A DNA stretch of 64,000 nt, from positions 1,488,001 through 1,552,000 of the forward strand of contig NZ_CP101989.1 of assembly GCF_024508275.1 (NCBI RefSeq), read 5' to 3'. The first letter of the stretch is position 1, and each line of letters starts with the position of its first letter. This DNA comes from Cellulomonas wangsupingiae. Its GTDB lineage: Bacteria > Actinomycetota > Actinomycetes > Actinomycetales > Cellulomonadaceae. Positions 34,341 through 43,396 of this stretch are shown piece by piece. The notes beneath the pieces were generated by a model. That model ran no database searches, was not told the DNA's origin, and saw only the letters and a program-made list of their open reading frames with translations. The position numbers and the translations under genes were made by a program.

Positions 34341-34370
34341 ACGGTAGTGAGCGATTGACAACGATGTCAA
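34341..34370 (-). promoter_or_regulatory. Predicted promoter of the copy-2 pair
   Basis: Read on the minus strand: TTGACA (34370-34365), an 18-base spacer, TACCGT (34346-34341). The -35 hexamer lies inside the LacI-type operator at 34356-34369. Confidence 0.55.
34356..34369. promoter_or_regulatory. LacI-type operator before the copy-2 pair
   Basis: TGACAACGATGTCA has the same TGACA/TGTCA arms and CG-containing centre as the three sites at 19988, 20100 and 23958. It ties the inverted second gene pair to the importer regulon. Confidence 0.8.
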
Positions 34371-34501
34371 ACCCGATTTCGTCACCGGTGCGGAGCCAGC
34401 GATGGTCACGGCGGACGCCGTCGTCACGCTCGTGGTGGACGGGCTGCGTGGCCGGTGCTGGGAACGGTCCGACACGTCCACCCGGCCGGGGGGGAGTCCG
34501 A

Positions 34502-34855
34502 TGAGCACGGATCCTCGTCGCCATCGCACCGATCACGGGGTACGTCCGCCCGCTCTTGCCCGTCGTGCGCGTCCCCGCGGACGCCGGGCACGTCGTGCTC
34601 GTCACCACCGGCAGCAAGTTCGCGCGCTGGGTGGAGGAGGCCGGCGGTCGGTACCTGCCGCTCGTCCACGGACGTGACCTGGACGCCGCGACCATCGACG
34701 CGTGGTCGCTCGCGCACGGGGCCCCGGCCCTCGGGCTGCGCCCTGCGCAGTGGGACGTCCGCCACCACTTCCTCGACCTCATCGAGGGTGACCTGGCCGA
34801 TCTGCGTGCCGCCATCGGTCGGTACCGGCCGGACGTGCTGGTTCGGAACCACCCG
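34502..34855 (+). pseudogene. Truncated, frameshifted MGT-type glycosyltransferase fragment
   Basis: The ATG at 34502 follows a purine-rich site. Dropping one base near 34508 restores MSRILVAIAPITGYVRPLLP, the usual N-terminus of macroside-type (GT1) glycosyltransferases. After it come AGHVVLVTTGSKFARWVEEA and WDVRHHFLDLIEGDLADLR, up to RPDVLV near residue 115. A complete protein has about 400 residues. Homology stops just before the tRNA-Gly 3' end at 34856. The gene is therefore broken by a frameshift at the start and cut at the tRNA, consistent with a recombination or integration event there. Confidence 0.75.
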
Positions 34856-34929
34856 TGGAGCGGACGACGGGAATCGAACCCGCGTAGCCAGTTTGGAAGA
34901 CTGGGGCTCTACCATTGAGCTACGTCCGC
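34856..34929 (-). tRNA. tRNA-Gly (anticodon TCC)
   Basis: 74 bases including an encoded CCA. Acceptor GCGGACG pairs with CGTCCGC. Anticodon stem CCAGT/ACTGG encloses CTTCCAA, giving TCC. T loop GGTTCGATTCC, discriminator T. The 3' end abuts a glycosyltransferase remnant, the classic position of integrase attachment sites. Confidence 0.95.
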
Positions 34930-35044
34930 ACGTGCCCGAGGATCGGTCACCCGACCCGGACAGCGCAGCAAGGTTACCGGGTCCGTGGCGGTCGTCGTGG
35001 ACATCAGCGCGGACGCGGCGAGCCGTTGCGCCCTGGAGTCCGCT

Positions 35045-35075
35045 TTGGCGGCCGGTCCCGCCCGTGGCGTAGCAT
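35045..35075 (+). promoter_or_regulatory. Possible promoter of tig
   Basis: TTGGCG (35045-35050), a 19-base spacer and TAGCAT (35070-35075). The stretch 34930-35255 has no convincing gene: an 83-residue frame at 34985 lacks family features and a ribosome-binding site. I see only this promoter and the leader of tig. Confidence 0.4.
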
Positions 35076-35255
35076 CGAGGGTCGCGCGTACGCGCCGTCG
35101 GGTGCTCGAACGTCGCCTCACCGGGGCAGGTCCTCGGGAAGGTCACGACGTCGCCCGGCCCGCAGCGGGCAGCGCCTCCCAGAGCGTGCAGATCGAAGCG
35201 TGCCACCACGTCGGAACCTCCGGCGCCCGGCCATGACCAGTTGGAGACCATCGAA

Positions 35256-36650
35256 GTGAAGAGCGCCGTCGAGACCCTGGACCCGACCAAGGTCAAGCTG
35301 TCCGTCGAGGTGACGTACGACGAGCTCAAGCCGAGCATCGACCACGCGTACCAGCACATCGCCGAGTCGGTGACCGTGCCGGGCTTCCGCAAGGGGAAGG
35401 TGCCGCCGCGCATCATCGACCAGCGCGTGGGTCGTCCTGCCGTCATCGAGCACGCCGTCAACGAGGGCCTGTCCGGCTTCTACGCCGAGGCCGTCCGCGA
35501 GAACAAGCTGCGCCCCATGGGCCAGCCCGAGGTCGAGGTCACCAAGGTCCCCGGCCTGGTCGCCGCCGCTCCCGGTGAGGAGGGCGAGCTGCACTTCACC
35601 GCCGAGGTCGAGGTGCGCCCCGAGATCACGCTGCCCGCGCTGGACGGCCTGAGCGTCACGGTCGACGACGTCGAGGTCACCGACGAGGACGTCGACGCGC
35701 GTCTCGACGCCCTGCGCGAGCGCTTCGGCTCGCTGGTCGGCGTCGACCGTCCCGCCGAGTCGGGCGACTTCGTCGTCATCGACCTGGTCGCGGCCATCGG
35801 TGACGAGCAGGTCGACCAGGTCGCCGGCACGAGCTACCAGATCGGCTCGGGCAACATGCTCGAGGGTCTCGACGAGGCGCTCGTGGGCCTGTCCACCGGT
35901 GAGACGACGACGTTCGAGACCGAGCTCGTCGGCGGCGACCGCAAGGGCGAGAAGGCGCTGGTGACCGTCACGGCCACCGCCGTCAAGGAGCGCCAGCTGC
36001 CCGAGGTCGACGACGAGTTCGCGCAGCTCGCGAGCGAGTTCGACACGATCGACGAGCTGAAGGCCGACCTGCGCGAGCAGGCGGGCCGCATCAAGGCGTC
36101 GAACCAGGCCGTCCAGGCGCGTGACCTGCTCGTCGAGAAGCTGACGACCGAGGTCGAGATCCCCGTCCCCAGCGGCGTCGTCGAGGCCGAGGTGCACCGC
36201 CACCTCGAGTCCGAGGGTCGCCTGGAGGACGACGAGCACCGCGCCGAGGTCACCGAGCAGGCGCAGACCGCGCTGCGCAACCAGATCCTGCTCGACACGC
36301 TGGCCGAGCAGCTCGACATCAAGGTCAGCCAGAGCGAGCTGCTCGACTACCTGGTCAGCGCGTCGCGCCAGTACGGCATGGACCCGAACACGTTCATCAC
36401 GACGCTCGACCAGCAGGGCCAGATCCCCGCGATGGTGGCCGAGGTCGCGCGTTCCAAGGCGCTCGCCGTGTCGCTGCGCCAGGTGAACGTCGTCGACGGC
36501 TCCGGTGCGGCCGTCGACCTGTCGGAGTTCATCGGGACCGAGGAGGAGGACGCCGCGCTCGACGAGGCCGAGGCGACGCCCGCGGCCGACGCCGCGACCG
36601 ACGTCTCGTCCGTCGCGTTCGGCGAGGACAGCGCGGACGAGAAGGCCTGA
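35256..36650 (+). CDS. tig: Trigger factor, ribosome-associated chaperone and prolyl isomerase
   Basis: 464 residues. The N-terminal ribosome-binding domain contains the contact motif VPGFRKGKVPP near residue 45. The FKBP-type isomerase domain follows (SGDFVVIDLVAAIGDEQVD; FETELVGGDRKGEKALVTV), then a long helical C-terminal chaperone domain and an acidic tail (GTEEEDAALDEAEATP). The GTG at 35256, with GGAG nine bases upstream, gives the standard VKSAVETLDP start; the upstream TTG is rejected. Adjacency to clpP1-clpP2-clpX is the conserved order. Confidence 0.96.
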   Translation: MKSAVETLDPTKVKLSVEVTYDELKPSIDHAYQHIAESVTVPGFRKGKVPPRIIDQRVGRPAVIEHAVNEGLSGFYAEAVRENKLRPMGQPEVEVTKVPGLVAAAPGEEGELHFTAEVEVRPEITLPALDGLSVTVDDVEVTDEDVDARLDALRERFGSLVGVDRPAESGDFVVIDLVAAIGDEQVDQVAGTSYQIGSGNMLEGLDEALVGLSTGETTTFETELVGGDRKGEKALVTVTATAVKERQLPEVDDEFAQLASEFDTIDELKADLREQAGRIKASNQAVQARDLLVEKLTTEVEIPVPSGVVEAEVHRHLESEGRLEDDEHRAEVTEQAQTALRNQILLDTLAEQLDIKVSQSELLDYLVSASRQYGMDPNTFITTLDQQGQIPAMVAEVARSKALAVSLRQVNVVDGSGAAVDLSEFIGTEEEDAALDEAEATPAADAATDVSSVAFGEDSADEKA

Positions 36651-36670
36651 GCCGCTCCGCACCGGTACCT

Positions 36671-36715
36671 GACGACGGCCCCGCAGCGCCCCCACGGGCG
36701 TGCGGGGCCGTCGTC
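36671..36715 (+). terminator. Terminator of tig
   Basis: 15-bp stem GACGACGGCCCCGCA (36671-36685) with TGCGGGGCCGTCGTC (36701-36715), extended inside by CGCCC/GGGCG. Confidence 0.75.
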
Positions 36716-36748
36716 GTCCGGCGCGCGGCCCGTGCCGCGTCCCCGCTG

Positions 36749-36759
36749 CGCCGACAGCG
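36749..36759. promoter_or_regulatory. ClgR-box match upstream of clpP1-clpP2
   Basis: CGCCGACAGCG followed by AA matches the ClgR core CGCYNANRGCG known from corynebacterial and streptomycete clp promoters. It lies 134 bases upstream of clpP1. Activation of this operon by ClgR under protein stress is inferred; clgR itself is not in the window. Confidence 0.6.
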
Positions 36760-36892
36760 AAACGGTGCGTGGGCGGGACATGGCGGGGCGCGCACGGGCG
36801 TTAGGGTCGCTGCAACGCGCGGCCGGCAGCAGCCTCCCGGAACGGGGGCGCACCACCGCGCACGTAGGACGTAGCCAGACGAGGGAGCCTTC

Positions 36893-37537
36893 GTGAACGA
36901 GCAGGTGCCGGCCCTGGCCCGGGCAGATTCTCCGGGCCTCGGTCTCAACGACCACATCTACAACCGACTGCTCCGTGAGCGGATCATCTGGCTGGGGTCG
37001 GAGGTCCGCGACGAGAACGCCAACGCCATCTGCGCGCAGATGATGCTGCTGGCGGCGGAGGACCCGGACAAGGACATCTGGCTGTACATCAACTCGCCGG
37101 GCGGGTCGATCACGGCCGGCATGGCGATCTACGACACCATGCAGTACATCAAGCCCGACGTCGCGACGATCGCGATGGGCATGGCGGCCTCGATGGGGCA
37201 GTTCCTGCTGTCCTCGGGCGCCAAGGGCAAGCGGTACGCGACGCCCCACGCCCGCGTGATGATGCACCAGCCCTCCGGCGGCATCGGCGGCACCGCCACC
37301 GACGTGCGCATCAACGCCCAGCTCATCCTGCACATGAAGAAGGTGCTGGCCGAGCTGATCGCCGAGCAGACCGGCAAGAGCGTCGAGCAGATCAACGCCG
37401 ACTCGGACCGCGACCGCTGGTTCACCGCGCCCGAGGCGCTCGAGTACGGCTTCATCGACCACGTGGTCACGCAGAGCCACTCGGTCACCGGCGGCGGGGG
37501 TACCGACCCCGACGGCGGCGCCGGGACCCCGGCCTGA
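36893..37537 (+). CDS. clpP1: ATP-dependent Clp protease proteolytic subunit 1
   Basis: 214 residues. Catalytic Ser100 in [14 protein letters not shown] and His125 in [15 protein letters not shown]; oxyanion turn [11 protein letters not shown]. In actinobacteria ClpP1 and ClpP2 form a mixed tetradecamer, fed by ClpX or ClpC. It starts at GTG and lies 34 bases before clpP2. Confidence 0.95.
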   Translation: MNEQVPALARADSPGLGLNDHIYNRLLRERIIWLGSEVRDENANAICAQMMLLAAEDPDKDIWLYINSPGGSITAGMAIYDTMQYIKPDVATIAMGMAASMGQFLLSSGAKGKRYATPHARVMMHQPSGGIGGTATDVRINAQLILHMKKVLAELIAEQTGKSVEQINADSDRDRWFTAPEALEYGFIDHVVTQSHSVTGGGGTDPDGGAGTPA

Positions 37538-37571
37538 CGGTCCGGCGACGCAGAGAACGAGGAGAAGCTTC

Positions 37572-38267
37572 GTGAGCATGGAGTCCCAGTTCATCGCCCG
37601 TGCCGGCCGCCTGGGCGGCGGCACGGCGCCCGCCTCGCCCGTCGGCCGGTACGTGCTCCCGCAGTTCGAGGAGCGCACCGCCTACGGCTTCAAGCGTCAG
37701 GACCCGTACACCAAGCTGTTCGAGGACCGCATCATCTTCCTCGGTGTGCAGGTCGACGACGCCTCGGCCGACGACGTCATGGCGCAGCTGCTCGTCCTGG
37801 AGTCGACGGACCCCGACCGCGACATCACCCTGTACATCAACTCGCCCGGCGGCTCGTTCACGGCGCTGACGGCGATCTACGACACGATGCAGTACATCAA
37901 GCCGCACATCCAGACCGTCTGCCTCGGGCAGGCTGCCTCGGCGGCGGCGATCCTCCTCGCGGCCGGGTCGCCCGGCAAGCGTCTGGCGCTGCCCAACGCG
38001 CGCGTGCTGATCCACCAGCCCGCGATGGAGGGCGGCGGCTACGCGCAGGCGTCGGACATCGAGATCCAGGCCAACGAGCTCATCCGCATCCGCGAGTGGC
38101 TCGAGGCGGCGCTCGCGCAGCACACGGGACGCCCGATCGAGCAGGTCCGCCAGGACATCGAGCGCGACAAGATCCTCACGGCCGCCCAGGCCAAGGACTA
38201 CGGGATCGTCGACCAGGTGCTCGAGAGCCGCAAGGGTGTTCACCCCACGGTGGTCCAGCCGTCCTGA
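37572..38267 (+). CDS. clpP2: ATP-dependent Clp protease proteolytic subunit 2
   Basis: 231 residues with a longer N-terminus (about 25 residues) than ClpP1. Catalytic Ser123 in [15 protein letters not shown] and His148 in [30 protein letters not shown] is the oxyanion strand. It is the second gene of the operon; a 15-bp hairpin follows before clpX. Confidence 0.95.
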   Translation: MSMESQFIARAGRLGGGTAPASPVGRYVLPQFEERTAYGFKRQDPYTKLFEDRIIFLGVQVDDASADDVMAQLLVLESTDPDRDITLYINSPGGSFTALTAIYDTMQYIKPHIQTVCLGQAASAAAILLAAGSPGKRLALPNARVLIHQPAMEGGGYAQASDIEIQANELIRIREWLEAALAQHTGRPIEQVRQDIERDKILTAAQAKDYGIVDQVLESRKGVHPTVVQPS

Positions 38268-38276
38268 CGTCGTGAC

Positions 38277-38311
38277 AGCCCGGCCCCGCCGTCGACCGGC
38301 GGGGCCGGGCT
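38277..38311 (+). terminator. Terminator between clpP2 and clpX
   Basis: Perfect 15-bp stem AGCCCGGCCCCGCCG (38277-38291) with its complement (38297-38311), loop TCGAC. clpX, 208 bases further on, is likely to have its own promoter. Confidence 0.75.
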
Positions 38312-38519
38312 CTGACACGGTGCAGACAGGGTCTTCGGCGCGTACCGGGACGGACCGGTCGGCGTGTCCCGCCCGACACGCCGCGACCCACCCCCCGGGT
38401 TCGGCTGACAGGTGGCCCCCGGTGGTGTGCAATGGGGGAACGTGACTCGCGGACCGCGAGGTCACGACGACGGCGCACCGCCTTCACGGCGGAGGGCGAC
38501 ACGAAGGAAGGGGACGCAC

Positions 38520-39797
38520 GTGGCGCGGATCGGGGACGGTGCGGACCTTCTCAAGTGCTCGTTCTGCGGCAAGTCCCAGAAGCAGGTCAAGAAGCTGATC
38601 GCGGGCCCCGGGGTCTACATCTGCGACGAGTGCATCGATCTGTGCAACGAGATCATCGAGGAGGAGCTCGCCGAGGCGACCGAGGTCGGCATGGTCGACC
38701 TGCCGAAGCCGAAGGAGATCTTCGAGTTCCTCGAGCAGTACATCGTCGGGCAGGAGCCCGCGAAGCGGTCGCTCGCCGTGGCCGTGTACAACCACTACAA
38801 GCGCATCCAGGCCGGTGAGGGCGCTCGCGCCGCCGGCGACGAGCAGGTCGAGATCGCCAAGTCGAACATCCTGCTGATCGGCCCGACCGGCTGCGGCAAG
38901 ACGTACCTGGCGCAGACGCTCGCCAAGATGCTCAACGTCCCGTTCGCGATCGCGGACGCCACGGCCCTCACCGAGGCGGGCTACGTCGGCGAGGACGTCG
39001 AGAACATCCTCCTCAAGCTCATCCAGGCCGCCGACTACGACGTCAAGAAGGCCGAGACGGGCATCATCTACATCGACGAGATCGACAAGATCGCCCGCAA
39101 GAGCGAGAACCCCTCGATCACGCGCGACGTGTCGGGTGAGGGCGTGCAGCAGGCCCTGCTGAAGATCCTCGAGGGCACCACGGCGTCGGTGCCGCCGCAG
39201 GGTGGACGCAAGCACCCGCACCAGGAGTTCATCCAGATCGACACCACGAACGTGCTGTTCATCGTCGCCGGTGCGTTCGCCGGCCTCGACGAGATCATCA
39301 CGTCGCGCGCCGGTCGCCGGGGCATCGGCTTCGGCTCCCCGATCCACTCGGCCGACGACACGGACGTCTACGGCGAGGTCATGCCGGAGGACCTGCTGAA
39401 GTTCGGTCTGATCCCCGAGTTCATCGGCCGCGTCCCGATCATCACGACCGTCTCGCCGCTGGACCAGGTCGCGCTCGTAAGGATCCTCACCGAGCCGCGC
39501 AACGCGCTGGTCAAGCAGTACCAGCGCATGTTCCAGATCGACGGGGTCGAGCTGGAGTTCGAGCAGGACGCCATCGAGGCGATCGCCGACCAGGCGCTGC
39601 TGCGGGGCACGGGCGCGCGCGGCCTGCGGGCGATCCTCGAGGAGGTCCTGCAGCAGGTCATGTTCGAGGTGCCGTCGCGTGACGACGTCGCGCGGGTCGT
39701 CATCACGCGGGACGTCGTGCTGGAGAACGTGAACCCCACGCTGGTGCCGCGCGAGGTGACGCGCGACAAGCGTGCGCCGCGCGAGAAGAGCGCGTGA
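38520..39797 (+). CDS. clpX: Clp protease ATP-binding subunit ClpX
   Basis: 425 residues. N-terminal zinc-binding domain (CSFCGKSQ and CDECIDLC), Walker [13 protein letters not shown], pore loop GYVGEDVEN, Walker [12 protein letters not shown], and the IGF loop [10 protein letters not shown] that docks on ClpP. The GTG at 38520 follows AAGGAAGGGG. Its stop overlaps the chorismate mutase start by GTGA. ClpX unfolds tagged substrates for the ClpP1P2 chamber encoded just upstream. Confidence 0.96.
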   Translation: MARIGDGADLLKCSFCGKSQKQVKKLIAGPGVYICDECIDLCNEIIEEELAEATEVGMVDLPKPKEIFEFLEQYIVGQEPAKRSLAVAVYNHYKRIQAGEGARAAGDEQVEIAKSNILLIGPTGCGKTYLAQTLAKMLNVPFAIADATALTEAGYVGEDVENILLKLIQAADYDVKKAETGIIYIDEIDKIARKSENPSITRDVSGEGVQQALLKILEGTTASVPPQGGRKHPHQEFIQIDTTNVLFIVAGAFAGLDEIITSRAGRRGIGFGSPIHSADDTDVYGEVMPEDLLKFGLIPEFIGRVPIITTVSPLDQVALVRILTEPRNALVKQYQRMFQIDGVELEFEQDAIEAIADQALLRGTGARGLRAILEEVLQQVMFEVPSRDDVARVVITRDVVLENVNPTLVPREVTRDKRAPREKSA

Positions 39798-40108
39798 ACG
39801 CACCCGAGAGGGCCGTGCCGGCGGAGCTGGCGCGGCTGCGCGGCAGCATCGACAACATCGACGCCGCCCTCGTCCACATCCTGGCCGAGCGGTTCAAGGC
39901 GACGCAGCGCGTCGGGGTCCTCAAGGCCGAGCTCGGCCTGCCCGCCTCCGACCCGGGCCGCGAGGCCCAGCAGGTCGCACGGCTGCGCCAGCTGGCGCAC
40001 GACGCGGAGCTCGACCCGGTCTTCGCCGAGAAGTTCCTCGCCTTCATCGTCGCCGAGGTGATCCGGCACCACGAGGACATCGCACAGGGCCACGCACAGC
40101 GCGCCTGA
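39794..40108 (+). CDS. Chorismate mutase, AroQ class
   Basis: 104 residues, all helical: [52 protein letters not shown] and [15 protein letters not shown] fit the AroQ (type II) family. Arg, Lys and Glu residues at the expected sites ([17 protein letters not shown]) support activity. It makes prephenate from chorismate for Phe and Tyr. Overlap with clpX by GTGA couples its translation to a protease gene, a common but unexplained actinobacterial arrangement. Confidence 0.85.
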   Translation: MNAPERAVPAELARLRGSIDNIDAALVHILAERFKATQRVGVLKAELGLPASDPGREAQQVARLRQLAHDAELDPVFAEKFLAFIVAEVIRHHEDIAQGHAQRA

Positions 40109-40250
40109 CGGCCCGCTGTGCAACGCAGTGCGCGCGCGGTGGCCGTTGGCGTCGCCCGGCGGGGTGACCGAAGGTAGATGGGTCAGCCCCGGGTAGGACG
40201 CACCGGACGCGGCGTCACCGGGGACGTGCACACGCTGGAGGAGTCACCCC

Positions 40251-41444
40251 ATGCACCTGCACTGGCTCAAGCCGCTGCTCGGGCGCCCCGGCCCGTTCGT
40301 CACCGTCCACCTCGACGCGTCGCCCGCGCAGGTGGCAGGCGAGTCGGGACCCGTGGACCGCTGGCGCTCGGTCCGGCGGGAGCTCGAGCGGGACGGCGTC
40401 CCTGCGGCTCTGCTCGACGAGATCGCCGATCGCGTCGCCCAGCCCGACGGCCGCCGCGACCCCCACGGGCGCGTGCTCGTGGCCGACGCCGACGGCGTCG
40501 TGGTCGACCGGGTGCTCCTGGCGGCTCCTGCGGCCTCTCGCGGCGTCTACGGCCCCGTCCCGGCGCTGTCGCCGGCGGTCCGCGCGACCGACGAGTCCGT
40601 CTGCCTGCTGCTCGTCGCGGTGGACCGCACCGGCGCCGACCTGCGCTGGGTGGCCGCCGACGACGGCGAGGACCACGGTCCGGCGTCCGAGACGGTCGAC
40701 GGCGGGCACGACGACGTGCACAAGCAGCGCGAAGGGGGCCCGGGCCGGCGCGGGCAGACGCGTGCCGAGGACTCGTGGCAGCGCAACGCGGAGGCGGTGG
40801 CGGCCGCCGTGGACCAGCGGGTGCGCGACCGGCATCCCGACCTGGTGGTCCTGACCGGGGACGTGCGCGCCGTGGCGCTGGTGCACGACGCCCTGGGGCA
40901 GCAGGTGCGGGACCTGGTCGTCGAGGTGCCCGGCGGCGGGCGCGGCGACGGCATCCACGAGGACGTGTTCGCGTCGCGCGTGGCCGAGGCCGTCGACGAG
41001 GCGCGTGCCCGGCGCCGTGCGACGCACGTCGAGCGGTACCGCGAGGCGCGGGGTCGGGACGAGGGCGCCGTGACGGGCCTCGACGACGTCGTGGAGGTGC
41101 TGCGCCGCGGGCAGGTGGACGAGCTGCTGGTCGCGAGCCGGGTGCTCGACGGGGCGCTCACCGAGCGGACCCTGTTCGTCGGACCGAGCCCGTTGCACAT
41201 CGCGGCGGCGCGCTCGGACCTCGCGGACATCGGCGTGCAGGACGACGAGGTCCGCGAGCTGCCGACGGACGTCGCGCTGCTGCGTGCCGTCGTCGGTCAG
41301 GACGCGGGCGTGACGTTCGTGGACGACGACGTCGAGGTCGTCGACGGCGTCGGTGCCGTGCTGCGGTGGGCCGACGGGTCGACGCCCAGCGAGTCCGTGC
41401 CGACGCAGTCCGCCGACAACAGGCGTCTGCGCTCGGTCGGCTGA
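40251..41444 (+). CDS. Vms1/Rv2629-type (baeRF) release-factor-like protein
   Basis: 397 residues. N-terminus HWLKPLLGRPGPFVTVHLD, an internal low-complexity basic loop (DDVHKQREGGPGRRGQTRAE), and the C-terminal eRF1 domain-3-like segment VEVLRRGQVDELLVASRV. The family resembles eRF1 and Vms1, which release peptides on stalled ribosomes; the mycobacterial member Rv2629 is linked to dormancy. The key residue cannot be assigned with certainty by eye. GGAGGAG precedes the ATG. Confidence 0.78.
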   Translation: MHLHWLKPLLGRPGPFVTVHLDASPAQVAGESGPVDRWRSVRRELERDGVPAALLDEIADRVAQPDGRRDPHGRVLVADADGVVVDRVLLAAPAASRGVYGPVPALSPAVRATDESVCLLLVAVDRTGADLRWVAADDGEDHGPASETVDGGHDDVHKQREGGPGRRGQTRAEDSWQRNAEAVAAAVDQRVRDRHPDLVVLTGDVRAVALVHDALGQQVRDLVVEVPGGGRGDGIHEDVFASRVAEAVDEARARRRATHVERYREARGRDEGAVTGLDDVVEVLRRGQVDELLVASRVLDGALTERTLFVGPSPLHIAAARSDLADIGVQDDEVRELPTDVALLRAVVGQDAGVTFVDDDVEVVDGVGAVLRWADGSTPSESVPTQSADNRRLRSVG

Positions 41445-41457
41445 CCGGCCGCCGGCG

Positions 41458-41485
41458 GGGGGCCGGGCGTCGACGCCCGGCCCCC
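41458..41485. terminator. Bidirectional terminator
   Basis: A perfect 28-bp palindrome between two convergent genes. Each arm reads GGGGGCCGGGCGTC, from 41458 to 41471, and its complement runs to 41485. Confidence 0.75.
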
Positions 41486-41528
41486 GCGCCGCGGCGGTCG
41501 GTGCCCCCTGCAGTCGGTGCTCCTGCAG

Positions 41529-43343
41529 TCAGTGCCCGGCGCGGGTGTCCACGTAGAGCTGGTCCACCTCGTCCGCGAAGTCCTGCAGGACGGCCGCGCG
41601 CTTCACCTTCAGCGACGGCGTGAGGTACCCGTTCGCCTCGGTGAAGTCGGTCGTGAGCACGGCGATCTTGCGGATCGACTCGGCGCGCGACACGGCCTCG
41701 TTGGCGCGCTCGACCGCGCGGTCGAGCGCCTCGAGCACCTGCGGGTGCCGCGCCGCGGTGGTCACGTCCATCGCGGGCAGGCCGTGCATGGTGAGCCAGC
41801 CGGGCAGCATCTCGGCGTCGAGCGTGACGAGTGCGCCGATGAACGGGCGCTGGTCGCCCACGACGACGACCTGGCTGACCACGGGGTGGCCGCGCAACCG
41901 GTCCTCGAGCAGGGCGGGGGCGACGTTCTTGCCGCCGGCCGTGACGATGATCTCCTTGCTGCGGCCCGTGATGCGCAGGTAGCCGTCGTCGTCGAGGGTG
42001 CCGATGTCGCCGGTGCGGAACCAGCCGTCGACGAGCGCCTCGGCGGTCTCCTTGGGCATGTGCCGGTAGCCGCGGAAGACGTGCGGCCCCGCGACCCAGA
42101 TCTGGCCGTCGTCGTCGACGCGCAGGGTCGTCCCGGGCATCGGGGGGCCGACCGTGCCGATCTTGGTCAGCGACGGGCGGTTGACCGCCGTGGCGGCCGC
42201 GGTCTCGGTCAGCCCGTAGCCCTCCAGCACGTGCAGGCCGATGCCGCGGTAGAAGTGACCGAGGCGTTCCCCGAGCGGCGCGCCGCCCGACACGGCGAAC
42301 TCGGCACGTCCCCCGAGGGCCGCCCGGAGCTTGCGGTGCACGAGGGCGCCCGCCGTGCGGTGCTGCGCCCGCAGGGCGGCGCCGGGGCCACCGGGGGTGT
42401 CGAGCGCGCGGGAGTACGCGATCGCGACCTTCGCGGCCCAGCGGAAGATGCGCAGGGAGGTCCCCGCACCCGCCTTCTGCTCGGCCGAGTTGTAGACCTT
42501 CTCGAAGACCCGCGGGACGGCCAGGAGGAACGTCGGCTTGAACGACGCGAGGTCCGGCATGAGGTTGCGGGTGTCGGGCGCGTGCCCCAGCACCGCGCCC
42601 GACTCGACGCACACCACCTGGATGAACCGGGCGAAGACGTGGGCGAGCGGCATGAACAGCAGGGTGCGCGAGGTCGGCTTCGAGACGACGTCTCCGAGGC
42701 CGACGGCGCCGTTGCGGACCAGCTCCACGAAGTTGCCGTGCGTGAGCTCGACGCCCTTCGGGCGGCCGGTGGTGCCGGACGTGTAGATGACGGTCGCGAG
42801 GTCGTCCCCGCGCGCGAGCGCGCTGCGGCGGTCGATCTCGTCGTCCGGCACGTCGGTGCCCCGCTCGACGAGCGTGCCGACGGCGCCCTCGTCGAGCACG
42901 AGGACCTCGGTCAGCCCGGGCAGGTCGTTGCGCACCTGGGCCACGACGGCCGCGTGCGCGGCGGTCTCGACGACGGCGAGCCGCACACCGGAGTCGGACG
43001 CGATCCACCGCACCTGCTCGGCGGCCGACGTCTCGTAGACGGGCACGCCGACGGCGCCGGCCGCCCACACGGCGAAGTCGACGAGCATCCACTCGTACCG
43101 GGTGCGGGACATGATCGCGACGCGGTCGCCGGGCTGGACGCCCGAGGCGACGAGGCCCTTCGCGAGGGCGCGCACCTCGGTGACGAAGGCGGCGACGGTC
43201 ATCGGCTGCCAGGTGCCGCCGAGACCGGTCTGGCGCTCGAGGAGGACGCCGTCGGGGTCGCGTGCGAGACGGTCGGCGAGCAGCGTGCAGATGGAGGCCG
43301 CGGGGGAGGGTGCGACGAGGGCGGGGGACGTGAACTCGGACAT
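41529..43343 (-). CDS. Long-chain fatty acid-CoA ligase (AMP-forming)
   Basis: 604 residues of the FadD/FadD15-like type. Motifs: YTSGTTGRPKGVELTHG, MPLAHVFARFIQVV, EGYGLTETAAATAVNRP, WFRTGDIGTLDDDGYLRITG and the C-terminal LTPSLKVKRAAVLQ with the catalytic Lys. It activates long-chain acids for phospholipid synthesis or beta-oxidation. ATG 43343 gives MSEFTSPALV; an upstream ATG at 43376 would add 11 residues with no ribosome-binding site. Confidence 0.9.
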   Translation of the reverse strand: MSEFTSPALVAPSPAASICTLLADRLARDPDGVLLERQTGLGGTWQPMTVAAFVTEVRALAKGLVASGVQPGDRVAIMSRTRYEWMLVDFAVWAAGAVGVPVYETSAAEQVRWIASDSGVRLAVVETAAHAAVVAQVRNDLPGLTEVLVLDEGAVGTLVERGTDVPDDEIDRRSALARGDDLATVIYTSGTTGRPKGVELTHGNFVELVRNGAVGLGDVVSKPTSRTLLFMPLAHVFARFIQVVCVESGAVLGHAPDTRNLMPDLASFKPTFLLAVPRVFEKVYNSAEQKAGAGTSLRIFRWAAKVAIAYSRALDTPGGPGAALRAQHRTAGALVHRKLRAALGGRAEFAVSGGAPLGERLGHFYRGIGLHVLEGYGLTETAAATAVNRPSLTKIGTVGPPMPGTTLRVDDDGQIWVAGPHVFRGYRHMPKETAEALVDGWFRTGDIGTLDDDGYLRITGRSKEIIVTAGGKNVAPALLEDRLRGHPVVSQVVVVGDQRPFIGALVTLDAEMLPGWLTMHGLPAMDVTTAARHPQVLEALDRAVERANEAVSRAESIRKIAVLTTDFTEANGYLTPSLKVKRAAVLQDFADEVDQLYVDTRAGH

Positions 43344-43396
43344 GCGACCTGATTCCTGGTGTCGGGGGGACGTCACGACCCTAGTGCGCCGCGGGT

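Noticed and set aside
34985..35236. An 83-residue frame before tig
   Set aside because: No ribosome-binding site, no family features and it covers the likely tig promoter.
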